Of a DNA stretch of 64,000 nt, positions 43,676 through 54,228 are shown one piece after another. The notes beneath the pieces were generated by a model that worked only from the letters and a program-made list of their open reading frames with translations, had not been told where the DNA came from and made no database searches. Source of the DNA: Membranipora membranacea (lineage: Eukaryota > Bryozoa > Gymnolaemata > Cheilostomatida > Membraniporidae); the NCBI GenBank assembly GCA_914767715.1, contig OU612074.1:24102062-24166061 (forward strand). Direction: 5' to 3'. Position 1 is the first letter of the stretch, and each line of letters opens with the position of its first letter. A program made the position numbers and the translations under genes.

Positions 43676-43767
43676 CTATCAAGAAATTGTTTTGCCATAG
43701 CCTATTGTCAAGATCATCATCCTCAAAGTATGAAGTTAGTAGTTGGGTCAGCAAACCAAACAGGCAA
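43676..43767 (-). CDS. Unknown host gene, most upstream exon seen
   Basis: 92 bp after acceptor GGTTGACTTCAG. It encodes CLFGLLTQLLTSYFEDDDLD then NRLWQNNFLI and ends G|GTAGTT in phase 1. It joins in frame with exon 43366-43443. The upstream exons, including the start, were not found; they may lie right of 43.8 kb or the gene may be a fragment. An acidic EDDDLDNRLW stretch is notable. Function unknown. Confidence 0.5.
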
Positions 43768-45823
43768 CTGAAGTCAACCGTGTCTATAATAAATTTAATT
43801 GTAACAATAAAATAAAAATGAAATATATAAGTATAAGCAGGGAGTATGTAACAGTACTCAGCACTCCAATTTGTTGCCAAAGGCATGAAACGAATCATGA
43901 AACCTCAAAATTCATGGATCCAACAGTAAGTATCACCCATATTCATTCAATTACTTGTCCCTTCCTTCGTCTCAATATCATCATTATTGTAATGTATAGT
44001 AAGTAGAGTAAGTAGGCCATTATGTATGTATATATTATAGCTGTCATGCCTTTACTATGCCAATGTCCAGTAAGGCCTGTGCTGTATGGTCCACACAACA
44101 CAGGCCTTCTTCTTGGTGGTGCAAGTCCAACTCCGGTACAGGCTTTGCAGTTTGCTCCTGGAGGAACCACAGAGAAAAAACAGGAGCGGTTTTGAGAGAG
44201 AGATTGAAAAATAATAATAATGACATACTCTTCTCTAGTAAGTCTCTGGAGATTTATCACTGGAGAAGCAGGCTCCCTTGTTATTTCTTTAAATTTTGTA
44301 AAAGACAAATTCAGACTTTGTGCTTGCTTTTGGAAAATGGAGGCACCAAAATAGTTCCAAACCTTTTGACAGAAAAATCCCTACAACAATCAACACAGTT
44401 TTTAATCAATTGAGTTGCCTGAAGGTATGAGTAAGACCCTGTGCTTAAAAAAGCTTTTTTGACAAAGTAATATGTGAAAATAACACAGGTCTCCTCTTAA
44501 ACCTGGGACTTTGGCAATGTTTGACTGCCCCCTTGAGTTTTTGTTGTTTTGTCGTTTGAAGGTAGGCCTAATTCGTGGTTGAGAAGACACATCCAACTTT
44601 CATTGTCTCTGGAGTCAAAAGAAATTTGGACAGCACTTCCCTGAGTATTCTGTTTGAAAGACTACCTCCTAAGCTGCTCATACATACCTCATTTGATGGA
44701 TTTAGTCACCTGTAGCTCTTTCAGCAAACAATTTCAGTTCAAAACAACAAAAACCCAGGTCCCAGGTTTTGGAATAGACCTGTGGGAAATTAGGAAAAAG
44801 GATGTTATGACTGCTTCCAGGTTTCGCAGGATAGTAAATGCAAAGTTTCGCCTACTTTTGGAAAATGGGGATTCCATGTAGTTTTCTAAATAAATTAGAC
44901 TGCTAGAATTCTCAGTCTGACCCTCTGTGATCATTCGACTTATCTAATCTTAAGTATATGTTAAATTCAGTTAGGATGGCTTTATAAACTAAGTTGAAAT
45001 ACATAAAAACATCACTGATGAAAGAAAAAGAGAGAAAGTAAAGTTATTAGGGGTGAAAATCAGGAGTGTGTTAAGAAGTCTGCTCACCAGTTCCGGTGAT
45101 TATCAATACCTGATTTTGATGACTTATTCCATTGGGATCCCCACTTCCCAAAGATTTGGAAAACCCCAACAGAAGTGTGTCAACATCTATAAGCCGCTTG
45201 ATTGGACACCCAATGCCTAGTAAGCCAATCACAATACCTTTTTATAGCGATTCAACGGATCACTATGGTACAATACCTCTATTTATTTCCCCATTGTGTT
45301 ATTTACAAATCTCCTGTGAGTTGAGATGAGTTGTCTCCCCGCAGAAGAAAAGGGCACAACTCCGAAATTCACTTTATGTCTAATTACACTAATTGGACTA
45401 ATTTGATGGCGTGCTCGGGTTATGACAGCCGTGCATCCTAGCAGTTATTTCCCTTGAACTGATACTCTCCACTGCTTCGTGCAATAAAATGTGGATGGAG
45501 AACACAAACGCAATTACCACCAGCTATACATATACGCTGACATTTGTATTATTATATTACAGACTCTCATTGAGGACGATAATGGAATTATCAAGCCCAG
45601 TGACGACCGCCATCTATGTAGGATGAAGCCTCACTAGCTTTGGCGCAGATATTGATGCAAATAGATCAACGCATTCCAGGTTAACACTTGGATTGTGGAC
45701 CGCACTCTGAGTATATTCTTGGATTGTTACTTGCTAGCCAGCAGATTAATACAGGCAATCCGACCACCGCAGAACAGTCGCTATACCTAGTGTCACTTAT
45801 AGCAGACCTTCGCAGCAGCAGGT
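43768..45823. other. Mostly non-coding, diverged repeats
   Basis: Includes a palindromic stretch AAGGCCTGTGCTGTATGG..ACACAACACAGGCCTT (44070-44107) and two diverged related stretches around 44310 and 44850 (both with TTTTGGAAAATGG). A weak plus-strand exon candidate, 45563-45637 (TLIEDDNGIIKPSDDRHLCR then stop), follows an acceptor TTATATTACAG; I could not connect it to anything. Confidence 0.4.
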
Positions 45824-46200
45824 CCCGGGTTTAGGCCCGAGGTAGGTGACCAGGTTAAATCCTGAGGTAGGAGACCGGGTTTAATCCCGAGGTAGGCGAC
45901 TAGGTTTAGGCCTGAAGTTCCGGGTTTAGGCCCGAGGTAGGAGACCTTGTTAAATCCTTGGGTAGGAGACCGGGTTGATCCCGAGGAAGGCGACCAGGTT
46001 TAGGCCTGAAGTTCCGGGTTTAGGCCCGAGGTAGGAGACCAGGTTAAATCCTGAGGTAGGAGACCGGGTTGATCCCGAGGTAGGCGACCAGGTTTAGGCC
46101 TGAATTTCCTGGTTTAGGCCCGAGGTAGGAGACCAGGTTAAATCATGAGGTAGGAGACCAGGTTAAGTCTTGAAGTACCTGACTGGGTCCAATCCCGAGG
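45824..46200. repeat. 94-bp tandem repeat
   Basis: Four partial or complete units with period 94 (starts near 45917, 46011, 46105). Each is built from sub-units such as CCGAGGTAGGAGACCAGGTT and GTTTAGGCCTGAA. A shorter GAGAATACCAG repeat follows at about 46207-46240. Confidence 0.85.
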
Positions 46201-46279
46201 TAACAGGAGAATACCAGGAGAATACCAAGAGAATACCAGGACAAATCCTGAAATATCAGGAATCTAGGAGTTGCCTCCC

Positions 46280-48011
46280 CGAAGGCAAAGGGAAGATAAC
46301 TCACCATTATTGAAGAAGTGTAAAGACCGAAGAACCGGCACAGATAAAGAAAGACAGCACAGATACCAAATAATACACAATATGAATGCGTTGTATCATT
46401 TTATTTGTGAACAGTAATAAAAAGTCTTATTACGAAACATTCTGCGCATGCTCAGCTCTGGGCATGAGCTGATCTCAGCAAAATTGAGTCTCGGAATTCC
46501 GAAGCCATCTGATTGGCTACCTGCTCTGGTAACATACTCCCCAAAGCGTGCGGATTTGTTATCAATAGTTATCCTCTCTTGTCATTATTAGCTGATTTTT
46601 ATTGACAGTTTATGCAGGGGATATCCCATTTCCCCTTTCCAAAATTGCAATCAGAACCCAAACTAAACTCATTGTTCTTGAACATGCGCAAATTCAAGTC
46701 ACGCATGATGCATACTTAGCCTTACGACACCTGCTTTGTGGTAATGATAGCCTAGTTTATCAGTGATCTATATGCCCAGTCAGATCACGAGAGTCAGTAT
46801 GATTACGAAATACACATCCGGTTTCTGTTTGTTCTTCAGCGTCTGTAAAAGAAAATGAACTGCGATTAGCCTCAGTATTTAGCGAAGCCGCGGGGGCAGC
46901 CCCGAGCTGAACCACAAGCTCGATCTGAATAGTAACGTTTGAACGTATAACAGAATCATTCTCTCATGCTAGCTCCAAAAGCCTGCTTCAAAACGTGATA
47001 CTCACCATGAATAACCACTCAAAATGTAGCTCAAAACCTGTATTTTAATATATATCATTTCTGTCAAACTCTTACCATTGAAAACTTTTTTACAGGCCTG
47101 GAAAGAATCGAAATTTCCCCCATTTTTACTGCACATTCCATTGCCAACATGGACACCATCCAAGGCTATAAATGCATTATATTTAGATTTTATATCATTT
47201 TATTTTTCGAATCTCAATTCTTTACACATTTGAAAATACTTTCATAGTATTCTTCAACTCACCAATGCAATAGCTCGGCTTTTCCAGCTTGTTTTTGATC
47301 AAATTTGTAATTTATTTTTCTTCGAGCAGTGGTTCAACAGGCCCATGATTAGTCAATTAGGAGTGTTGTACCTATGAAAATGACCCAGAATGAAAATGAC
47401 CTGAGATGAAAATAACCTGGAATGAAAATGAAAGACAATGTAGCAATGTAGCAATCTTCAGCTACATTTATATAAACTTAAATTAACCTTTTCCCCATGC
47501 TGTATTTGTTTGCCAGAGGATGAATCCCCTGAAAATTTCCTTTATAGATGCCCTATGTACAAAGACATTAGAGCATTATATACACCCACACTTGGAAATT
47601 GGAAGTCGGTAGCTGATTACATTTATTTCACAGGCAGAATACTTTAAATTTCTCGCGGCCGCCACTCATATTTGTAAACCATGCTTTTATCTAAACCCCC
47701 TTGTTTTACCATGGGTAAGGTCAGGGGATTGCCTCTCATCAGGAGATCGTCATTAATTCAAGAAAGGGCGAGTTATTTGACAAGCTGTCATCTCATCTAG
47801 CCTAGAATAGGCTGTCATTCTGTCAATTATATTCATATCACCAAATTCGCCAAAATGGAAGTTGTCAGCTCTCGGCTCCACTCTATCAAACCGGACAATC
47901 TTTAACCTAACCTTTAACCTTAATCTCAATTAATATGATTCTAATTTTCTACAGTCACTGGTTGTTATGGTGTAAATCCAAAAGTTATATTTCAAAACAC
48001 GTATTATTAAC
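46280..48011. other. Non-coding stretch left of the gypsy element
   Basis: No exon or RNA gene was recognised. A short tandem GAAAATGACC repeat lies at 47376-47432, and similar GAAAATGACCC occurs right of the gypsy element at 53882, consistent with the element having split a repeat-rich locus. Confidence 0.4.
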
Positions 48012-48235
48012 TGTGGTGGAACCGGATAATAGCATAAGGGATCTAGACAGCAGGTGAAAGAGATTAGTAAAGGATGCAGACTCGGACTAATATCCGGATG
48101 CACGAGAGGGGAGAGTATTAGAATAAACGTGGACTAAGAGAGGAAAAGCCCAAGGGAGAGACTGACTAAGATACATGCAGAACTAGGGAGCTAGGAGTAC
48201 CCATACAACAGTACATGTAAGTTGAATACACGACA
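48012..48235 (+). repeat. 5' LTR of the gypsy element
   Basis: 224 bp beginning TGTGGTGGAACCGGAT and ending GAATACACGACA. It contains AATAAA near 48122. About twelve differences from the 3' LTR. Confidence 0.92.
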
Positions 48236-48252
48236 TGGTGCCAGATGTAAAC
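48236..48252 (+). other. Primer-binding site
   Basis: TGGTGCCAGATGTAAAC starts directly after the LTR. TGG pairs with the CCA end of a tRNA primer; the particular tRNA was not identified. Confidence 0.7.
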
Positions 48253-48386
48253 TAGAATTAGAGAGGATTGGCATGAGAGTTGAAATTAGACAAGGAAAAG
48301 AGAGTTGAAAGAGTTTGAATTTGGCGGAGTGTGACGTCATCGAGAAAATTTGGCAAGGTTCCCGGTAACTCCTTGGTATTAAAGCA

Positions 48387-49397
48387 ATGGAAGGAAAATT
48401 CGGCAAGGGTGTGAAGACACCAGTGTTTAACATTGAGCAAGGAGCGGAGTTAGAGTGCTGGACACAGTTCATAAAGAGGTTTGAGATAGCGGTAATTGGA
48501 GCGGGAATCAGGCACAAAGAGTGTGATGGAGTTAAAACAAAGAGATCCGCCAGCACCGAACGTCAACTAATTTTTGAGATTGAACAGAGAAAAGCGGCTC
48601 TGCTAGTTGATAGCATGGGGGAATATGGCATGAACATTTTTGAGACATGGCGCATAGAAGTGGAAACCATGCAATACGAAAGGCTGAAAACCGCTTTCGA
48701 GGAGCATTTTGCAAGCCGAGAGAATATAGTGGCATTGCGACACAGGTTCTTAGGAATGGAACAAAAAAGCGAGGAGAGGTTAGATAAATTTATCGAGAGA
48801 GTAGAAAGGAGAGGAAGTACTTGTAGATGGGGAGGATTAGAAGAGGAGATGAACGTTCAGGTAATGATAAAAGGCATGCATGTGGATAAGACAAGAAATG
48901 AGTTGCTATTGAAGAAAGACCTGACATTACAAAAGGTAAAGGAGGTTTGCAACAGGTACGAGTCAGCAAGGACAGCTTATAAGATCCTACAAAGAACCAA
49001 GCCAAAACCCAAATCAGAAGTGGACGAAGTAGCGGAGAAACATTCAGGCGACTATAGTCAGGAGGGAGAACAGGAAAACATAGATAGAGTTGGAGGAAGC
49101 AATTATGGCAGTAGTTTCAACTCGATATTTAGAGGTCGAAGATATGGGAGAGGGTGAGGAAGAGGAAGAGGCTGCTACACGTGTAGAGGATTTGCACATG
49201 ACTATAAGGGTTGTAGAGATAAGAAAGAGAGAGAAATGGGAGCGAAAAGTGGAAACACAAACTTTAAGTGCTACGTTTGGGGAGACACCAGACATCTAGC
49301 GAAATTCTGCCCAAGCCGATTCGGACAAAAAGACCCAAGCAAAAGCAAAGTTAATGCAGTGGCAGGGTATTCGAGCGAATCAGAGGAATCATTCTGA
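48387..49397 (+). pseudogene. gypsy gag with zinc knuckles, internal stop
   Basis: 256 codons from ATG encode a capsid-like gag (WTQFIKRFEIAV, LKTAFEEHFASRENIVALRH, SEERLDKFIERV). A TGA at 49155-49157 follows in the Arg/Gly stretch. The same frame continues 79 codons with a CCHC knuckle (CYTCRGFAHDYKGC) and a second knuckle in which the second Cys is Trp (CYVWGDTRHLAKFC). It ends at TGA 49395-49397. Gag packages the element RNA. The frame even continues toward pol after this second stop, so gag and pol were probably translated as one chain or by readthrough. Confidence 0.85.
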
Positions 49398-49453
49398 CTG
49401 CAAGGGAGAAAGAAAAGCGAGGATTTCAAAATAATATTGAGAGTCGACAATAA

Positions 49454-52269
49454 ATGGTTAAGTTTATAGTCGACACAGGAGCTGACGTCACTGTGATTAC
49501 ACCAGAGACAGCAAATAGACTGGGGTTAGAGAGGAAACCAACAAAGAGTGAGTTCAGAAGAGCCGAGGGTAATAAGCTTGATATAAAATTCAGGACACAC
49601 ATTCCCCTATTGTCAGAATGGGGACAAGCAGTTAGAGGAAGAGCTTACATCTTGGAGGGAACCCAAAACAACCTTTTAGGCAAACCAGAAATAAGTAAAT
49701 TAGAGTTAGTAAAGACAGTACGGAGCATCAGCAGCGGGGACATTGAAACAAGACATCCGAAACTCTTCGGTAAACTTGGAGTTTTGGCGGATGTTTTCAA
49801 AATCAACGTGAAAGAGGGAGCGAAGCCGTTATGTCTTAATGTCCCTAGGAGACTACCGATTGGCTTGAGGCAGGCCACACAAGACGAATTAGAGAGGATG
49901 GAAAGCTTAGGAGTAATTGAAAAATTAGAAAAACCAACTACTTGGTGTTCAGGGATGGTGGTAGCACCGAAGTCGAGGGGAAAAGTTAGGATCTGCGTAG
50001 ATCTCTCAGAACTCAATAAGAGTGTTAAGCGAGAGACATTTCCTCTGCCCCATATAGAAGATACTTTATCGTCATTGGCAGGGAGCCAGTACTTTAGCAA
50101 AATGGAAGCCAACTCAGGGTTTTGGCAGGTTAGATTAGAGGAGGAATCAAGGGAATACACAACTTTTATCACCCCTTTTGGTAGATACCAATATAGGAAA
50201 ATGCCTTTTGGTATACCAGCAGCCCCAGAATTCTTTCAGCGACAGATGGATAAGATTCTGGGAGAGATGGAAGGAGTAGTTTGTATGATGGACGATATAT
50301 TAGTAGTAGGGAAGAACAGAGAAGAGCACGATAAAAGGCTTTGGGAGGTACTTTTAAAGATAGAAAGAGCAGATATGATCTTAAATAAGTTCAAGTGTGA
50401 GTTTGGCGTTAAGGAAGTGAAGTTCTTGGGGCACATACTCAGCACGAAAGGGATAAGTGTGGACCCCGAGAAAGAGAGAGCAATTAGAGAGATGCAACCC
50501 TCAATAGACAGAAAAGATTTTTGGCAATGGTCAATTATTTGTGTAGGTACAGTTCACAGTTGTCTGAAGCAGAAGTGGCCCTCAGCGAGCTGGATAGACA
50601 GAAAAATGAAAGGATTTGGCTGGAAACTCATCAGAGAAGCTTTGAATTAGTTAAGGACTTGATAACGTCTTCTCCGCTATTGGCCCTGTTCGACTATAAT
50701 AAGGAACATAGGGTGACAGCGGACGTTAGCTGCCATACACTAGGTGCAGCATTACTACCAAACCAAGGTAATGGAGAATGGAGACCAGTGGCATATGCGT
50801 CCCGAAAACTGACAGATGCAGCGAGGAGATACGGTCGAATCGAGAAAGAGGCCATAGCAATCACATGGGCATGTGGAAAGTTTGATTTCTATTTGGTGGG
50901 AAGGCGGTTTGAGATAGAAGCGGACCATAAACCGTTGATACCGATACTAAGATCCAAGGAACTCTCAGAGCTTCCCTTGAGAATCCAAAGGTTTAAAATG
51001 AAGTTGATGAGATACTGCTACGACATTTTTCATATGCCCGGGAGCAAGATGTTTATAGCAGATCTCTTGTCAAGGCCACCAACCAAAGATGAAGCAGATA
51101 AGATATCACGAGTGGAGATGCATATACAGAGCCTACTATCAGCCGAGGAAGATAATCTTATTGAGGAGATAAAAGTCGAAAGCGTATTAGATAAGGAGTA
51201 TCAGGATATTGTCAAATTTATAAGAGAAGGGTGGCCCGGTGAATTGAAAGGGGAAATGAGGCAAGTTAAGGGTAGTGCAGACCTATTAAGCGAGAAAAAC
51301 GGCATGGTGATGATGAATAATCGGTTATACATTCCAAAGAAGATGAGAACTCAAATGTTGGGAAGGTTGCGTTCGGGGCACCAAGGCATAGTAAAAACAT
51401 ACCGCAGAAGCCAGGATTCAATCTGGCGGCCCACCATTAGGAGAGAGATCATAGATATAGTTGAAGGATGCCTCAAGTGCATTCAATTTAGGAGAATACA
51501 AAATCTGCCGCTGAAACAGACCTAGCTGCCAGACAAGCCTTGGACACATATAGTGTCAGATTTATTCGAATTAGAGGGAAGGAACTATGCACTCTTCATA
51601 GATTATTACTCAAGGTGGATAGAGGTGGTCGAGATAAAGGGACTAACAGGAGTAGAATTAGCCAAGAAATTTAGAGCAGTCATCTCAAGATTAGGAGCAC
51701 CAAATAGGATTAGAACAGATAACGGCCCTTGTAATGTATCTCAGGGATGGAGATCACTTATGGAAGAGTATAATATAATACACTCTACAAGCAGTCCACA
51801 TCACCCTCAGGCGAATGGACTAGCAGAGAGAGGAGTGGAGATCGTAAAGGGGCTGTGGAAAAAGGAGGCGGATAAGGACAAGGCACTCTTGGCCTATCGA
51901 ACAACGCCAGTGAAAAGTGGGTCCCGACCCGATCAGTTACTCTGCCGACGTAGAATGAGAAACGAGTTGCCAATACAACACGAACAACAAGCAGACAAGG
52001 GCTCATTTAAGGAGAGAGACTCACATTTGAAAAGAAGAACAAAGTTGAACTTTGACCGGGGAAGAAGAGCTAAAGAAGTTGAGGAGCTGAAGGAAGGCCA
52101 ATTAGTGTGTCTAGAGATTAGCCATGAAGATAAAGGAAAGAAGGGAGTGATTAAATACTAGGCGGAAGAACCTAACAGTTACTGGGTTGAAACAGAGAAG
52201 AGACTAGTGCGGCAGACTAGAAAGACTAGAAAAACCCACTACCAGCGGAAGGCCCAACAACTGCAATAG
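49454..52269 (+). pseudogene. gypsy pol: protease, RT, RNase H, integrase (broken)
   Basis: Protease: FIVDTGADVTVI near the start. Reverse transcriptase: KVRICVDLSELNKSV, YFSKMEANSGFWQV and MMDDILVVG; the usual Asp of the first catalytic motif is Glu here, a likely damaging change, while the DD pair is kept. A frameshift near 50510 moves the reading to another frame for RNase H (TADVSCHTLGAAL, DHKPLIPIL) and the integrase HHCC region. TAG at 51523-51525 splits integrase, whose core (D of SDLFEL, RTDNGP, PQANGLAERGVE) is otherwise intact. Another TAG is at 52159, before a short tail ending at 52269. A one-base slip near 49453 also separates it from gag. The sequence resembles invertebrate K02A2.6-type gypsy proteins. 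Confidence 0.88.
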
Positions 52270-52544
52270 CAGAAGACAGGGGAAAATAAAGAGAGTTATT
52301 CGGGTAATGAGGAACCACTAGTACAACCTAAGAGGCTGGTTAGTGTATTATTAGGATTGATGGTAATTAAAACTTATTATGTTGTAGAATTGAGTCGAAG
52401 GAACAGAGGTGGATAGCGGACAAATTAGTAGAAAGGAAAGGATAGTGGAATTAGCAAGGGATTTAGAGTTTAGGAAAGACTCGTGAGATTTAGGAAGGAC
52501 TTGAGAGATTTAGGAAGGAATTGTGAGATTTAGGAAAGAAGAGA

Positions 52545-53138
52545 TGGCAACTAACAACACCTATGTTGTCATCGGTAACAGCATCGTGAGATACCTGGAC
52601 CTCCCTGAGATCGATACTTTTAGCTAGCCGGGGTCTACACTATTTCACATGAGACAATACCTAGAACGACCAGGCATCAAGCTGTTGGTATCAGGGATAC
52701 CAGACATTGTACAAAGGGGGGAAACCCACGCAGCGGGCCCCATGATATTAGCTTATGAGAGGACACTAAGAAAATTAGCGGAAAGGGCCGATGTGATACT
52801 GTGCCCATTTTATCCCCCCGACCACTCACACCAGTTCACTGGGGGATAGTGAACAGATTAGATCACATGATCTGTGATCTGAACTCGCGAAAAGATAAAA
52901 GGAACTCCCTGCCTCACAGTGGGAGTATTCAAAAGGCAGAGCGGCAGCCAGGACTTATATTTTAGACCAGGCCAATTTTTAGCAAGGCAAATGTCTGACA
53001 CGATCAAGCAGTTTATCAGGACTAGAGAAAGAAGGCTAGGAGAGAGGGGAGAGGCGAGAGTACCAGCAATTAGAGAAGGAGAGGATGCAAGAGATAGAAT
53101 TGAGGCCAACCGGCAGCAAGAAGAGACAGAGAGGAGCT
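52545..53138 (+). pseudogene. Extra 3' ORF, SGNH/GDSL-hydrolase-like
   Basis: Starts ATG at 52545 with YVVIGNSIVRYLDLPEID, a TAG at 52623, then GIKLLVSGIPDIVQRG, ADVILCPFYPPDHSHQF and TAG near 52847. In a shifted frame from 52919 it continues VFKRQSGSQDLYFRPGQF. The order GNS / SGIPDI / CPFYPP / DLYFRPGQF mirrors the blocks of SGNH hydrolases (GDS, GxND, P-R-like, DxxH). Here the catalytic GDS is GNS and the DxxH His is not evident. I infer a degenerate SGNH fold; it is not a usual gypsy protein. A role like the esterase of some CR1 ORF1 proteins is conceivable. Confidence 0.4.
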
Positions 53139-53193
53139 AAGGAGAGAAAGAGGTAGAGAGGAAGAAAACATCAGGAGAAGTAAATGAGAAGAG

Positions 53194-53439
53194 ATGGAAA
53201 GGGCGTTAGAGGAAGTTAGAGCAGAGTACCAAGAGCGGCGCCATAGGCTGCTTGAACAAAACAACAGGATGTACCAACAAAGGCCAGATGAGTTAGAGAG
53301 AGAGAGGAAGAGGAACGAGAAAGGGAGGAGCGACAGCGAAGAGAGCGAGACAGAGACAGAAATAGGAGAGAAGCACAGGTGGAGAGAGAGAAGAGCCCAG
53401 ATTCGGAAATCGGCACATAAGAGAGAACGTCCCCAGTAG
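53194..53439 (+). CDS. Glu/Arg-rich coiled-coil frame of the gypsy element
   Basis: 81 codons rich in Glu and Arg (ALEEVRAEYQERRHRLLEQN) with heptad spacing that predicts a coiled coil. It probably continues the upstream ORF (52919-53138, ending REEA-like RIEANRQQEETERS) after stops. Purine-rich sequence makes such frames likely by chance, so coding status is uncertain. Confidence 0.35.
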   Translation: MERALEEVRAEYQERRHRLLEQNNRMYQQRPDELERERKRNEKGRSDSEESETETEIGEKHRWRERRAQIRKSAHKRERPQ

Positions 53440-53484
53440 ACGGTACAATCAGGATTAGAAAAAAAAAGATAACTTAGAAAATTA

Positions 53485-53562
53485 GGAAAGGAAAGGAGAT
53501 GTGGTGGAACCAAATATTAGCATAAGGAATCAAGACAATAGATTTGAGGAAAGGAAGGGAGA
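53485..53562 (+). other. Duplicated polypurine tract and LTR start
   Basis: AGGAAAGGAAAGGAGA then TGTGGTGGAACC occurs at 53484-53512, and GAGGAAAGGAAGGGAGA then TGTGGTGGAACC again at 53546-53574. The second is the true 3' LTR border; the first is a partial duplicate of about 65 bp. Confidence 0.75.
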
Positions 53563-53785
53563 TGTGGTGGAACCGGATATTAGCATAAGGGATCTAGACA
53601 GCAGGTGAAAGAGATTAGCAAAGGAGGCAGACTCGGACTATATCTGGATGCGCTAGAGGGGAGAGTATTAGAATAAACGTTGACTAAGAACGGAAAAGCC
53701 CAAGGGAGAGACTGACTAAGATACATGCAGAACTAGCGAGCTAGGAGTACCCATACAACAATACATGTAAGTTGAATACACGACA
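53563..53785 (+). repeat. 3' LTR of the gypsy element
   Basis: 223 bp, starts TGTGGTGGAACCGGATAT and ends GAATACACGACA, matching the 5' LTR. Confidence 0.92.
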
Positions 53786-54228
53786 TCAACCATTTTATTG
53801 TCAAACTACCTTGCCTGCAAAAAGAGGCATATTTAACCAATAAAAGATCGATATATATATATTATATAAATGAAAGACATAATGAAAATGACCCGAGTTC
53901 AGTTTTTTTGTTTTTGAGATTAATGCAAATGAGGGCGCCCATGCTTTTGCATTCTCAAAGAATATATTTGATAATTTGTTGTTATTTCAGCCCAAGCACA
54001 TGCTGTTATACAGGTAAATACTATAATTATAATATAATATTAGGCTCAGAAACTCACATAGTTTAGTCACAGCAGTCAGTCAAAGGCAAATCAGTCTGAA
54101 AGGGGTCCAGAGTGCCTGTGAATAAAATACAGCCAAGCCACAGCTTGGTTGGAAACGGTGCAGCTCCTGACTGATGAGTCTGAAGCTGACTGTGTTGCCT
54201 AACAAGATAGTTTGTTACTCCTATCAAC
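53786..54228. other. Spacer and probable 5' UTR of the next element
   Basis: AT-rich to about 54050, then the leader of the non-LTR element starting at 54229. No separate feature seen. Confidence 0.4.

Larger units (their letters stand above)
48012..53785 (+). mobile_element. Complete but decayed Ty3/gypsy LTR retrotransposon
   Basis: LTRs at 48012-48235 and 53563-53785 (about 95% alike by eye, TG..CA ends) bound gag, protease, reverse transcriptase, RNase H and integrase in gypsy order, plus an extra 3' region (52.5-53.44 kb). The flanks TTAAC (48007-48011) and TCAAC (53786-53790) are probably a 5-bp target duplication with one mutation. Multiple stops and frameshifts show it can no longer encode its proteins. 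LTR divergence is clearly larger than in the compact element at 31.5 kb, so it is older. Confidence 0.92.

Noticed and set aside
43943-44413. Overlapping open frames of about 120 codons on both strands
   Set aside because: Both strands are open, they overlap a palindrome and no domain or splice signal supports either.
44310-44900. Possible inverted or direct repeat pair
   Set aside because: Similarity is patchy and mixed in orientation; I could not define arms.
45563-45637. Short exon candidate on the plus strand (24 codons and stop)
   Set aside because: Good acceptor but no partner exon upstream; too short to support alone.
48191-48556. Minus-strand open frame over the gypsy 5' LTR and gag start
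   Set aside because: Antisense to gag with no motif; a shadow frame.
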